DNA of 36,448 bases from an uncultured Acetatifactor sp. (GTDB lineage Bacteria > Bacillota > Clostridia > Lachnospirales > Lachnospiraceae). The notes beneath the pieces are model-generated. The model worked only from the letters and a program-made list of their open reading frames with translations. It did not search any database and was not told where the DNA came from. Position numbers and translations under genes: made by a program. The DNA lies in contig CANPWA010000027.1 of assembly GCA_947581865.1 (NCBI GenBank), forward strand, positions 1 through 36,448. Direction: 5' to 3'. This document shows, piece by piece, positions 28,517-35,853 of the stretch (positions are counted from its first letter, which is position 1; each line of letters starts with the position of its first letter).

Positions 28517-29864
28517 TGTTCTCCACGAGCTTCTTGTGCTGATTGTGCCTATAATTATCCGGATATTCGATATTGAACTCCATTTCCAACGCTTCCCGAT
28601 AGGTTTCTATTGGGAGGCGTTTTGGCTTCCTGCAGATTCCGTATATCTGGCTTTCTTTTGTGTCCACCACCTTCACCTCGTCGAAATACTGCATCAGCAT
28701 CAGTTTCAGGTGGTCAGGCGTATTGAATTTCTGCATTGTCCATACGCCTTTCCCGAACGTGGCCGAGAACCCTTTCTTGTCCTCAAATTCCAAGTACCGA
28801 TAGTTTCCTGTGGATTTATCCCGCTTCTTGCGGTAGTCCACGAATTCCTTATTCCGCGTCCCGGTGAAGAACGTCCCATCAGGCCGACATAAGGCATTGC
28901 ATACCGTCAGCACCGCCGCCTCGTATTCAAGGGAGGTAATGCTGTTCAGCACGCTGTCCAGAATCACCACATCGAACAGGCCGTTCTTTCCGACCTCTGT
29001 TTCAAGCGCTTTGATGTGGTCGATGACTGCGGAGATGTTCAGGACGTCCTTTCCCTCTGTTCTCATGTACGGCTCGTATCCGAACGCTCTGAATCCCTGT
29101 TTCCGCAGGCCGTTGATGTAGTGCATCTTCCCGGCTCCGAAATCCACAATCCGCATGTCCTTCTTGACATAGGGCAGTACGAATCGATCATACAGCGTCG
29201 ATGATATGCTTTTTCCGTCGCGGTTCATCTGGCAATAGGTCTGAACATAGGGCTTTATCCCCAGCGTGTCATAGGAATATTCCCCGTAGTCCACTCCCAT
29301 GTACCGCAGGAAATCCGCAACGTCCGCCTGGTGCATTTTGAACACCACGACGGGCTTTCCGATGATCTTCGAGCACATGGCATAGTCTGAATTGTCAACC
29401 ACTGTCCCGGCCTCGTCTATCACCACGCTGCCGTACTCGCCGTACTTCGTGAGAAGCCGGCATATCTCTTTATCGTATGCCGCCTTCCCCTTCTTTTCTA
29501 CCGTGACCGCCGAGGGCTGTACCGTGGAGAATCCATGCGGAAGCTCCGCGGCTCCTTCGATTTTCACGGTAGCAAAAACCTCTTCCACGCTATTGTGGAA
29601 GAGGTTGAATCTGATTTCGTCATGGAGCGGTATATTCTTGTCGAAGATGAATACCGGGCACTCCTTAATCCCCACGGCCTTCATCGCCTTTGTCCTCTGG
29701 TGGCCTGCTATGATCGTGCCATCTCTGTTGCTGATCACTGCTTTACACACCCCGAACCGCTTCAAGCTCTCCTGCAGCTTCTGAAAGCTGTCGTCGGAGA
29801 TTTTGCGGGGGTTGTAGTCCGCCGCGTGTATCTTGTCTATCAGATAATGCTCTATAAATCTCAT
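28491..29864 (-). CDS. ParB-like nuclease domain fused to a class I methyltransferase, 457 aa
   Basis: Residues about 1-95 are a ParB/Srx-type domain: IHAADYNPRKISDDSFQKLQ and DGTIIAGHQRTKAMKAVGIK. The middle is a spacer. From about 235 a SAM-dependent methyltransferase follows: KDMRIVDFGAGKMHYINGLR (motif I), AFGYEPYMR (acidic motif II position), LFDVVILDSVLNSITSLEYE (motif IV position), and CRPDGTFFTGTRNKEF. Fusions of this kind are found beside terminase genes; DNA modification to evade restriction is a reasonable guess, but the target is unknown. The start overlaps the previous ParB-like gene (ATGA). Confidence 0.85.
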   Translation of the reverse strand: MRFIEHYLIDKIHAADYNPRKISDDSFQKLQESLKRFGVCKAVISNRDGTIIAGHQRTKAMKAVGIKECPVFIFDKNIPLHDEIRFNLFHNSVEEVFATVKIEGAAELPHGFSTVQPSAVTVEKKGKAAYDKEICRLLTKYGEYGSVVIDEAGTVVDNSDYAMCSKIIGKPVVVFKMHQADVADFLRYMGVDYGEYSYDTLGIKPYVQTYCQMNRDGKSISSTLYDRFVLPYVKKDMRIVDFGAGKMHYINGLRKQGFRAFGYEPYMRTEGKDVLNISAVIDHIKALETEVGKNGLFDVVILDSVLNSITSLEYEAAVLTVCNALCRPDGTFFTGTRNKEFVDYRKKRDKSTGNYRYLEFEDKKGFSATFGKGVWTMQKFNTPDHLKLMLMQYFDEVKVVDTKESQIYGICRKPKRLPIETYREALEMEFNIEYPDNYRHNQHKKLVENIIACLTAN

Positions 29865-30421
29865 TCCCCGTCCTCCCCGAACAGTGAATTCACGAATCCG
29901 TATTCGACACCATATAGGCCGATGTACGAATCGTAGGCATTTTCCAGCGCCGCCAGCTCTTCATCCGTCAGCGGGATTTTGTGGCTCCCAAATTCGAGGT
30001 ACTTCATCTTCCCGGAGCTGTCCGCTTCCTTCTTTTCCTCCTGCGGGATGTCGAGCGTCTCAATATTGAATCCGAACAGGCTCATGTCTATGTCCAGCTT
30101 CAACTTGTCCAGCTCTTCGCCTAAAAGCTCAAAGTCCCACTCCGCGATCTCCGCCGTCTTGTTATCCGCCAGGCGGTAGGCGTCGTTCTGCTTGTCTGTC
30201 AGCTCCGACACCACGCAGGGAACCTTTTCAAGCCCAAGTGACTTCGCGGCCAGATACCGCGTATGCCCTGCGACGATCACGCCTTTCTTGTCAACGACAA
30301 TCGGCTGCTGGAAACCAAATTCCCGTATCGAGTTCGCCACCTTCTCCACGGCGGCCTCATTGTTCCTCGGATTGTTTGCATACGGGAAAATCTCTGTGAT
30401 TTTCTTCTCAACGGTCTTCAT
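29861..30421 (-). CDS. ParB-like protein, 186 aa
   Basis: ParB/Srx N-terminal domain: KITEIFPYANNPRNNEAAVE, IREFGFQQPIVVDKKGVIVA, GHTRYLAAKSLGLEKVPCVV, and the conserved LADNKTAEIAEWDFE typical of phage ParB-like proteins linked to methyltransferases. The C-terminus is acidic. There is no KorB helix-turn-helix, so it is not a plasmid-type partition protein. Start preceded by AAAGGAGAAATGTGAA and by the promoter at 30442-30470, so it is the first gene of the packaging and late region. Confidence 0.88.
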   Translation of the reverse strand: MKTVEKKITEIFPYANNPRNNEAAVEKVANSIREFGFQQPIVVDKKGVIVAGHTRYLAAKSLGLEKVPCVVSELTDKQNDAYRLADNKTAEIAEWDFELLGEELDKLKLDIDMSLFGFNIETLDIPQEEKKEADSSGKMKYLEFGSHKIPLTDEELAALENAYDSYIGLYGVEYGFVNSLFGEDGE

Positions 30422-30441
30422 TTCACATTTCTCCTTTTATC

Positions 30442-30470
30442 AATTTACCACGATTCAACATGACAGTCAA
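30442..30470 (-). promoter_or_regulatory. Promoter of the packaging/late region
   Basis: Minus strand: TTGACT (30465-30470), 17-base spacer, TAAATT (30442-30447) preceded by TGG (extended -10). It lies in an AT-rich gap directly downstream of the DUF1492/ArpU-type regulator gene and about 10 bases before the ribosome site of the ParB-like gene. Confidence 0.65.
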
Positions 30471-30509
30471 TAGTTTATTTTGTGCATCCCTATATTTTTT
30501 ATCGCGTCC

Positions 30510-30959
30510 TTACCCCTGAATCTCGTAATATTTCCCGCGAATACGTTTAATCGTGCGGTATGCAGTCCTTTCCGCTATGCCCGCATACTCCGCCGCCTCG
30601 GCCATCGTTGAGGCTTGAAAGTAATAAGATTTTGCAAACTTCGCCTCCTCCGGTTTAAGTTCCTTAAAGAAATTAACGAGCGAGGCGATTGTGTCCACGA
30701 TCTCGCCCTCCAACATCTGAATCTCCCGGTCAAGGTCTATCGCCTGCGCCATGACCTCACACATGGAATCCTTTGGAGAGGTCTGTACCCGGTCTTTGTC
30801 GTACCTGATCGCCGCCCCGTGCAGGGAGGCTTTCAGCGTCCGGCTCTGGTCCCGCAGGGCGATGACCCTTTTCCTTTTCTCCCTGATCTCTGCAAGCGGG
30901 TATTCCATACGCATCATCCTTTCTGATCTGATTTTCGATAGCCATGTGAAAATATTCAT
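30510..30959 (-). CDS. Late transcription regulator, DUF1492/ArpU type, 149 aa
   Basis: ATG 30959 has AGGAGGGCGAC directly upstream. A coiled helical N-terminal part (REKRKRVIALRDQSRTLKAS, then DREIQMLEGEIVDTIASL) is followed by a sigma-region-4-like helix-turn-helix (STMAEAAEYAGIAERTAYRT, then KRIRGKYYEIQG). This is the layout of DUF1492 and ArpU/RinA-like proteins, which activate late genes in Bacillota phages. It lies last in the early operon, next to the promoter at 30442-30470, which suits that role. Confidence 0.82.
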   Translation of the reverse strand: MNIFTWLSKIRSERMMRMEYPLAEIREKRKRVIALRDQSRTLKASLHGAAIRYDKDRVQTSPKDSMCEVMAQAIDLDREIQMLEGEIVDTIASLVNFFKELKPEEAKFAKSYYFQASTMAEAAEYAGIAERTAYRTIKRIRGKYYEIQG

Positions 30960-31318
30960 GTCGCCCTCCTGTTCCACGTCTCTATCGCTTCATTCTCTGT
31001 GGTGAACACCATAGAATAGTTTCCGATACTCCCAATACAGCCCTCTGTCTCGCATCCAATCACCCACATGCCGGGGAAGCTCCACTGCCAGCCGGGATGT
31101 CTCAACATCTCCCGTTCGTCATTCTCCGGTATCCTGAATGTTCTCGCCCGGCGTCCGCAGAAGGGGCAACGGGCTATACGGTCAACAGTCCTTTGCCTCC
31201 CGGCCAGCTTGTCAATGTCCTTTGCGAATACCACGATCTCCCGCGTGGTACTGCCGTATTTATTCGCTATGTATACCGGGATATAATGGAGCTTGTCTGC
31301 GTCTATCATCCTTGGCAT
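30956..31318 (-). CDS. Lar-like zinc ribbon protein, 120 aa
   Basis: The C-terminal 70 residues carry a zinc ribbon of the Lar restriction-alleviation family: ARCPFCGRRARTF, VIGCETEGCIG, and the conserved ending ENEAIETWNRRA. The N-terminal part (MIDADKLHYIPVYIANKYGS) resembles the short DADKL segment found on its own in many phage proteins. Lar in the Rac prophage modulates type I restriction; whether this one does is unknown. The start at 31318 overlaps the preceding gene by 13 bases. Confidence 0.78.
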   Translation of the reverse strand: MPRMIDADKLHYIPVYIANKYGSTTREIVVFAKDIDKLAGRQRTVDRIARCPFCGRRARTFRIPENDEREMLRHPGWQWSFPGMWVIGCETEGCIGSIGNYSMVFTTENEAIETWNRRAT

Positions 31319-31488
31319 TGCTTACCGTTCCTCCTTCTGATTATGACCTGCTCGTCCTTCTCAAAGAACTTCCCGCATCTGTACGGGTTATTCTGGCAGG
31401 GATTCCGGCAGGTGTCTTTACTGTCGCAGAAATAGCAGCAGTACCGATCTCCCCGGTGGTCACAATGGAATATCTCACACATTTTCAT
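31306..31488 (-). CDS. Cysteine-rich small protein, 60 aa
   Basis: The start ATG 31488 has GGAGG 8 bases upstream and overlaps the previous gene. It contains CEIFHCDHRGDRYCCYFCD, then CRNPCQNNPYRCGKFFEKDE: eight or more cysteines in pairs, so probably a zinc-binding fold. Short cysteine-rich proteins of this look are frequent in replication operons of clostridial phages. Function unknown. Confidence 0.72.
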   Translation of the reverse strand: MKMCEIFHCDHRGDRYCCYFCDSKDTCRNPCQNNPYRCGKFFEKDEQVIIRRRNGKQCQG

Positions 31489-32050
31489 CTGCATTTCCTC
31501 CGATCTGCCTTTGCGCCTGGCCTTCGATTCCCGGCGTACCCCCCAGCCTCATGCTGTGTATCAGTTTCAGGACTTCCGGCGCGATCTGTGAATCTGCCCT
31601 CTTCCGGTCAAGCTGTGCCCGGTAGTTCCTGATAAAGTGGCTCTGCTCCACGCTGTTCACCGTGTCAGTCGGCATCATGGACATCTCCCGCAGGTTTGCC
31701 GGGTTTCCTATCGCCTTTTGGCACAGCTCCGGGAGCTTGTTGAACTCCTCCGTCGCATAGTATCCAGAATTTGAGATTGCCTTTTTCACAAGCGCCCACG
31801 CTTCCAGCTCCGACATATCCTCGCTTAACGGGGCGGTGATCTCTGCAACCTTCTTTCGCAGGCCAGCGATGGTAGGCGGGTACTCCTCCTGCATCATGTA
31901 CTTTTGCGCCGCCGTGGACAGTACCTTGTAGGGCAGGTCTTTCAGCAGTCCGAACCATACCTCCATAGCGTCCTTGTCCGGCAGGAACTTCGGGTCGGTG
32001 TATACCGCTTTCAGGCCTTTCACGATAATCATAAATTCCCTGTCAGTCAT
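31475..32050 (-). CDS. Helicase loader/inhibitor, SPP1 G39P-like, 191 aa
   Basis: ATG 32050 overlaps the replisome organiser stop. Residues 1-75 (MTDREFMIIVKGLKAVYTDP, VWFGLLKDLPYKVLSTAAQK, YPPTIAGLRKKVAEI) match the G39P helicase loader/inhibitor family of phage SPP1. The remaining part (LEAWALVKKAISNSGYYATE, LPELCQKAIG) is found in clostridial members of the family. It would deliver a replicative helicase to the origin complex. No phage DnaB-type helicase gene is present here, so it presumably loads the host helicase. Confidence 0.85.
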   Translation of the reverse strand: MTDREFMIIVKGLKAVYTDPKFLPDKDAMEVWFGLLKDLPYKVLSTAAQKYMMQEEYPPTIAGLRKKVAEITAPLSEDMSELEAWALVKKAISNSGYYATEEFNKLPELCQKAIGNPANLREMSMMPTDTVNSVEQSHFIRNYRAQLDRKRADSQIAPEVLKLIHSMRLGGTPGIEGQAQRQIGGNADENV

Positions 32051-32822
32051 GATCTCCGCCCTCCCTGTCTGCCAGCCAGTCATCCACGGTGGATAACCTG
32101 TTCTCAATCTTGCCTACATAGGAATGGTCGTTCTTTCGCCTCTGTTCCCACGTTCTGACTGCCGCTTTCCAGTCCTTCATTTTGTTCTTTCCGATATACC
32201 AGCCTTTGGCTTCGTAGAAGTCTATGAAGGATTGAGGGTCTATTCCGTTCTTTCGTTCCAGACAATAGGCGGCCACTTCGCACAGGGTAGGCGGTGCAAA
32301 CCGCCCTCTTTTCTCTTTCTCTATATCTTTATCTTTATCTATATCTATATCTATCTCTGTGTGACCGTTTGTGACATCTTGTGACATTGGTGTGACATTG
32401 TCACCGCATTGCAACGCTGGAGCTTTCGCTTCTTGTGCAATCACATTTTGTCTCATCCGCTGTCTTGACGCTCTTTTCCTTACTGCGGCGTCTGTTTCCG
32501 AGCCAATCACTTCTGGAACTTCGGTCAAGAAGTATGTATAGGAATCGCATACCTCAATCAGCCCTTGCGCCTGCATGAAGGCCAGTGCGGCGGTCACGTT
32601 GTCCTCGCTTTCGTCAAGATCAAGGGCAAGCTCGGCGGCGAAGTTATCTTCCACGCCCTCATAGTACAGCTTTCCCTCGTCCTTTAATGACAGGAGCATC
32701 ATTTTCAGGTAGATAATGACATAGGTATCGCCCCCGGCTATGGAGCGTAGCTTTTTGATTCGCTTGTCCGAGAACCAGTCCGTTTTGAGTTTCAGCCAGT
32801 AGTACCGCTTATTCTCGCCCAT
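32043..32822 (-). CDS. Replisome organiser, DnaD-like N-terminal domain, 259 aa
   Basis: Residues 1-115 match the phage replisome organiser N-terminal domain: YYWLKLKTDWFSDKRIKKLR, GGDTYVIIYLKMMLLSLKDE, and NVTAALAFMQAQGLIEVCDS. A low-complexity linker (about 153-170, IDIDIDKDKDIEKEK) follows. The C-terminal part (FIDFYEAKGWYIGKNKMKDW, AAVRTWEQR) is a conserved DnaD-linked domain. It should bind the origin, which probably lies in this gene (iterons at 32360-32396), and hand over to the G39P-like loader. ATG 32822 follows GGAGGAGGTGG. Confidence 0.88.
   Translation of the reverse strand: MGENKRYYWLKLKTDWFSDKRIKKLRSIAGGDTYVIIYLKMMLLSLKDEGKLYYEGVEDNFAAELALDLDESEDNVTAALAFMQAQGLIEVCDSYTYFLTEVPEVIGSETDAAVRKRASRQRMRQNVIAQEAKAPALQCGDNVTPMSQDVTNGHTEIDIDIDKDKDIEKEKRGRFAPPTLCEVAAYCLERKNGIDPQSFIDFYEAKGWYIGKNKMKDWKAAVRTWEQRRKNDHSYVGKIENRLSTVDDWLADREGGDHD
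32309..32405. other. Candidate replication origin (iterons plus low-complexity tract)
   Basis: Within the replisome organiser gene, four TGTGAC hexamers start at 32360, 32370, 32380 and 32391, spaced by one helical turn. An inverted GTCAC follows at 32400. To the left is a pyrimidine/AT tract built of TATCTA and TATCTT units (about 32310-32358), a possible melting region. SPP1, lambda and related phages have origins inside their initiator genes. Confidence 0.5.
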
Positions 32823-33135
32823 CACGTCCACCTCCTCCGTATAGTTTCATAAAATCAGCCAGGGAGAGCGTCACAAGCCACTCTCCCCGGTTCTTCCTGT
32901 GGAACACAGCCGGGATTTCCCCCGGCTGCGCATCCTGTGTACTTTGGGACATAGCTTCGGCGAGGTTCAGGTGTTCCACCCTCTTGCACTCGATATGGAC
33001 GCCCGGCAGACCCACTACATCGGCGTCACCGTTCGAGCCGCAATACTGCTGTCCGCGCCTAGCATCGAAACCGTATTCCCTTAATTTTCCGGCCAGCTCA
33101 CGCTCGCCTTTCTTGCCCTTCTGGTTACTGTTCAT
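32809..33135 (-). CDS. Holliday-junction-resolvase/VRR-NUC-like nuclease, 108 aa
   Basis: A small PD-(D/E)XK-type protein: KGKKGERELAGKLREYGFDA (helix with the conserved Glu), GSNGDADVVGLPGVHIECKR (Asp and ExK active-site residues), and HLNLAEAMSQS. The pattern GD.D....P..HIECKR is that of Hjc-like or VRR-NUC nucleases in phage replication modules. Likely role: processing branched DNA during replication or recombination. It overlaps the replisome organiser start. Confidence 0.85.
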   Translation of the reverse strand: MNSNQKGKKGERELAGKLREYGFDARRGQQYCGSNGDADVVGLPGVHIECKRVEHLNLAEAMSQSTQDAQPGEIPAVFHRKNRGEWLVTLSLADFMKLYGGGGRDGRE

Positions 33136-33421
33136 CCTTCGTCTCCTTGTAGGCGCTCCGCATCACGTCGATGTTTAACTCCCGGATGTCGATTTCGTAC
33201 TCCTCGCAGAATCCGTACACCAGCATCATCACGCGGACAAGTGCCCGGTAGATAGCTCCCTGCAGTTTCTTCGTTTTCACGGCGCTTCGCTGGATAATTG
33301 CCTCATGGATAAGTCCAAATGAAATGTCTGCTATGATAAGCGCCTCCTGCAGTCTGTAAACCTCCTTCGACAGCCGTTCAATACTGCCCTCTTTTTCCAC
33401 AACCTTTTTGCAATCGCTCAT
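33125..33421 (-). CDS. Hypothetical helical protein, 98 aa
   Basis: ATG 33421 has GGAGG 8 bases upstream; the frame extends to 33436 without a better signal. The protein is helical (SIERLSKEVYRLQEALIIAD, YRALVRVMMLVYGFCEEYEI) with no known motif. It lies between HNH and resolvase-like genes in the replication operon and overlaps both by a few bases. Not recognised. Confidence 0.7.
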   Translation of the reverse strand: MSDCKKVVEKEGSIERLSKEVYRLQEALIIADISFGLIHEAIIQRSAVKTKKLQGAIYRALVRVMMLVYGFCEEYEIDIRELNIDVMRSAYKETKDEQ

Positions 33422-33738
33422 GATTCGTACCTCCATTTCTCATAGATCAACTTGTTTTCATCCCATCCGGGGTATTTCTGCATCAGGTATCGCTGCAATA
33501 CTTCCCGGATGAACCTTCGGTCTGCACTATTGTCGTACCTCAAATGACATTCCGGGCACAACGTTATGATATTTTCCTCAATTCCTAACCCTCCATGTGA
33601 CCGGGGGATAAAGTGGGCGTTCGCACAGGATACCGGAACCCACCTTTCGCACAGAACACAATGCTCTTTATCCCGGCTCCACACTTTTTCCCGAACTGCC
33701 TTCTTTATCTCGCAGGCCTTTGTTCTTTTGTGTTTCAC
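33418..33738 (-). CDS. HNH endonuclease, 106 aa
   Basis: An HNH domain: VWSRDKEHCVLCERWVP (first CxxC), ANAHFIPRSHGGLGIEENII (catalytic His and Asn region), and TLCPECHLRYDNSADRR (second CxxC plus His). I chose GTG 33738, which has AAAGGTGG upstream; this overlaps the preceding gene by 71 bases. A longer frame to 33795 is rejected. It is probably a free-standing nuclease working in recombination or host DNA breakdown. Confidence 0.85.
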   Translation of the reverse strand: MKHKRTKACEIKKAVREKVWSRDKEHCVLCERWVPVSCANAHFIPRSHGGLGIEENIITLCPECHLRYDNSADRRFIREVLQRYLMQKYPGWDENKLIYEKWRYES

Positions 33739-34183
33739 GTTCCCACCTTTCCAGCGCCGCCCTCGTTTCCTTATCCGGTGGCGGTGCAAGTCCAATTTCC
33801 TTCATTTCCCCGATCACACCATCCAGCAGGCGGGAAAACTCTGCCGTGTCGTAGGTACTGCTCCCGAAGTAACACAACATCTGCACGGCCTTCTCGCCGC
33901 CGATCTCAACCTCTCCGACAACCTCGCACTCCCGCCACTGCCTTTTCATGGCCTCCACCACGGAAGGCCGGACACAGATGTATGTATAGCGTCCGTACCT
34001 CCGTAGCATCAGCAGGTAGATTTCCCACTTGTCAGCCCGTAGCTTCTCGGCCAGCTCGCCGAGGCAAGCCCACAGCATGGCGTTCGCGTCCTTCGACCTT
34101 CGGGGGTGATATTCCTTTACTTCGTACTGCCCGTCCGGGGCGTCAATCAGCCATTTCAGGGCGTCGCTCTTACTGCCTCTCAT
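33668..34183 (-). CDS. NinB/YqaN-like recombination protein, 171 aa
   Basis: Contains KEYHPRRSKDANAMLWACLG, KLRADKWEIYLLMLRRYGRY, VEAMKRQWRECEVVG and MLCYFGSSTYDTAEFSRLLD, the pattern of the NinB-like family of phage recombination proteins (lambda NinB, an Orf-type single-strand DNA binding helper of RecFOR-like steps). ATG 34183 has GAGGTACATACTCC upstream; a frame to 34201 is possible. The C-terminus overlaps the HNH gene by 71 bases. Confidence 0.75.
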   Translation of the reverse strand: MRGSKSDALKWLIDAPDGQYEVKEYHPRRSKDANAMLWACLGELAEKLRADKWEIYLLMLRRYGRYTYICVRPSVVEAMKRQWRECEVVGEVEIGGEKAVQMLCYFGSSTYDTAEFSRLLDGVIGEMKEIGLAPPPDKETRAALERWERETQKNKGLRDKEGSSGKSVEPG

Positions 34184-34388
34184 GGAGTATGTACCTCGCA
34201 TATCTTACCGGGCGTCCGTATCGGTTCTTCGATTCCTCGTTGACGGTCTCGATGTCGTACCCTTCCCGGCGCAGTTCAAATATCCTGCCGGATAATCTGG
34301 TGATTCCGAAGCGGTCAAACGCCTCCATTGATGTAATCCCGCGGTGTTCCCTCATGAATTGGAGTACCTGTCTGTTCTGTGTGTCCAT
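34170..34388 (-). CDS. Winged-helix protein (HTH_39-like), 72 aa
   Basis: ATG 34388 follows AAGGAGGCCGAC. The whole protein is a winged-helix: NRQVLQFMREHRGITSMEAF, then ITRLSGRIFELRREGYDIET. This is the helix-turn-helix domain (HTH_39 type) often encoded near SSB in Bacillota phages. It probably binds DNA, but the target is unknown. Longer frames upstream overlap SSB and are rejected. Confidence 0.82.
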   Translation of the reverse strand: MDTQNRQVLQFMREHRGITSMEAFDRFGITRLSGRIFELRREGYDIETVNEESKNRYGRPVRYARYILHERQ

Positions 34389-34398
34389 GTCGGCCTCC

Positions 34399-34797
34399 TT
34401 AATTGAAGGGCAGTTCTTCGTCGATTCCGTCCGGTATAGCCATAAAGCCGTCCGGGTCGGTGTACAGCGAAGGCGTGGGCTTCGGTGCCTCCTGCTTCTT
34501 TTCAAGGAAATCATGCTGGCGCACCACCACCTTGACGCTCTTCCTCTTTACTCCGTCCTTCGACGTGTACGTGTTCGTGTCGAGGCTCCCGGTCACTCCT
34601 ATGAGCATACCTTTGTGAAGGTACTTCTCGCAGAACTCCGCCACGTTTCCGAAGGCCACGCAGTCAATCCATGCTGTCTTGTCCTTCCCGGCTCCGACTG
34701 CCAGCGTGTAGTTCGCCACGCACATAGGGTTCGCGCCCTGTGAATATCTGATCTCTGGATCATCGCCAAGTCTGCCTGTCAATGCGACGTTGTTCAT
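34399..34797 (-). CDS. ssb: Single-stranded DNA-binding protein
   Basis: A 132-residue SSB: OB-fold MNNVALTGRLGDDPEIRY, VANYTLAVGAGK, AWIDCVAFGNVAEFCEKYLH, and VRQHDFLE. The acidic tip DGIDEELPFN is the usual protein-interaction tail that binds recombination and replication partners. It overlaps the ERF gene (ATGA) with GGAGGGACAGC upstream. It coats single-stranded DNA in phage replication. Confidence 0.95.
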   Translation of the reverse strand: MNNVALTGRLGDDPEIRYSQGANPMCVANYTLAVGAGKDKTAWIDCVAFGNVAEFCEKYLHKGMLIGVTGSLDTNTYTSKDGVKRKSVKVVVRQHDFLEKKQEAPKPTPSLYTDPDGFMAIPDGIDEELPFN

Positions 34798-35360
34798 GCT
34801 GTCCCTCCTTTGGCTTTCAGCCCGTTCAATGCCTGCTCCGCCTGTTGGAGCGTCAAGTCACCGATTCCCTTCACGTTGTAAATCTTGCAGAAGTATTCAA
34901 GCTGGTTCGGCTTCGCAATCTTTTTCAACTGCATAATCACGGCCATTCTGGCGTTATCGTCCAGCTCCGCGCTGCTTATCTTGTCCGGGTCGTCGCCAGT
35001 CGGTAAAGCGAACGTCCGAAGCCACATATACTTGAAGGCGTAGGTCATCGCCTTGCCGGGTCCTTTGTCCTGGCTGTCGGCTCCGTCGCCACAGCTCACG
35101 ACCTCGATATACTCCTCCGGGTTCTCCACGTTGACAATCCGGTACTTGACGTCAACGTGCGTGATCTGGCCTTCCCTCACGGATAACATCTCGACCGGGT
35201 ACACTATGAGGCCGACCCGTATCATTTCCGCCCTCATGATCGAGGTCACTTTTTCCTCGGAGACGGCCATGTACTTAGTCGTCTTGTACTCCACATGATC
35301 GTCCTTCTGGACGTACTGGACGTTCCGCATGACGTCCTGAATCTTCTCGTAAATATTCAT
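34794..35360 (-). CDS. erf: ERF-family single-strand annealing protein
   Basis: A 188-residue ERF recombinase. Opening MNIYEKIQDVMRNVQYVQKD, VSEEKVTSIMRAEMIRVGLI, VDVKYRIVNVENPEEYIEVV, and the hallmark GADSQDKGPGKAMTYAFKYM with LRTFALPTGDDPD. ERF promotes single-strand annealing and, in P22, genome circularisation. It is followed directly by SSB, its usual partner. ATG 35360 follows GAGGTGAGAAG. Confidence 0.95.
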   Translation of the reverse strand: MNIYEKIQDVMRNVQYVQKDDHVEYKTTKYMAVSEEKVTSIMRAEMIRVGLIVYPVEMLSVREGQITHVDVKYRIVNVENPEEYIEVVSCGDGADSQDKGPGKAMTYAFKYMWLRTFALPTGDDPDKISSAELDDNARMAVIMQLKKIAKPNQLEYFCKIYNVKGIGDLTLQQAEQALNGLKAKGGTA

Positions 35361-35364
35361 CTTC

Positions 35365-35853
35365 TCACCTCACGACAATGTACTGATTCGTTGACAGTTC
35401 CGCACCCTCTACCTCGCGGCCAGCTTTCAACTCCGCCTTGATAGCGTTCAGGTCGTACTTCGGTTCCTGCGGTACAATGAACCGCTCCGGGATTTTCCCG
35501 GCGTCCGTGATGACCGTCCCGGTGCTGGTGCCGTAGTAGATGTTCACCTTCGCGGTCTTCATCTTCTGGCCGTTGAGGGCGAAGGCCAGATACTTTTTCA
35601 GTCCTTCCCTCTGATTCTCGCAAGCCTGGCGGCGTTTCCTGAAAGATTCCTCCTCCTTTTTCAGCATTTCCGCCTCGGCTCCGAGGTTCTTCATCCAGAG
35701 GGCAACCGCTTCGAGCTTTTCCTGCCGCTCCACCTGCAGCGATTCCATGATCTCCTCAAACTCTTCCACGTTGGAAATCTCCCCGGTCTCCATGTCCACA
35801 TACTCGCCGACTACCTGCTCGATGTCGGCGTTGATCTCATATAATGCTCTCAT
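35365..35853 (-). CDS. Gp157-family protein, 162 aa
   Basis: Starts at ATG 35853 (GGAGGAGACGAAGA upstream). Siphovirus Gp157 pattern: MRALYEINADIEQVVGEYVD, a long coiled middle (RKRRQACENQREGLKKYLAF), then KMKTAKVNIYYGTSTGTVIT and RFIVPQEPKYDLNAIKAELK. Gp157 proteins lie upstream of ERF/RecT modules; in Streptococcus thermophilus phages a member was linked to phage resistance, but the biochemical role is unclear. Confidence 0.9.
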   Translation of the reverse strand: MRALYEINADIEQVVGEYVDMETGEISNVEEFEEIMESLQVERQEKLEAVALWMKNLGAEAEMLKKEEESFRKRRQACENQREGLKKYLAFALNGQKMKTAKVNIYYGTSTGTVITDAGKIPERFIVPQEPKYDLNAIKAELKAGREVEGAELSTNQYIVVR

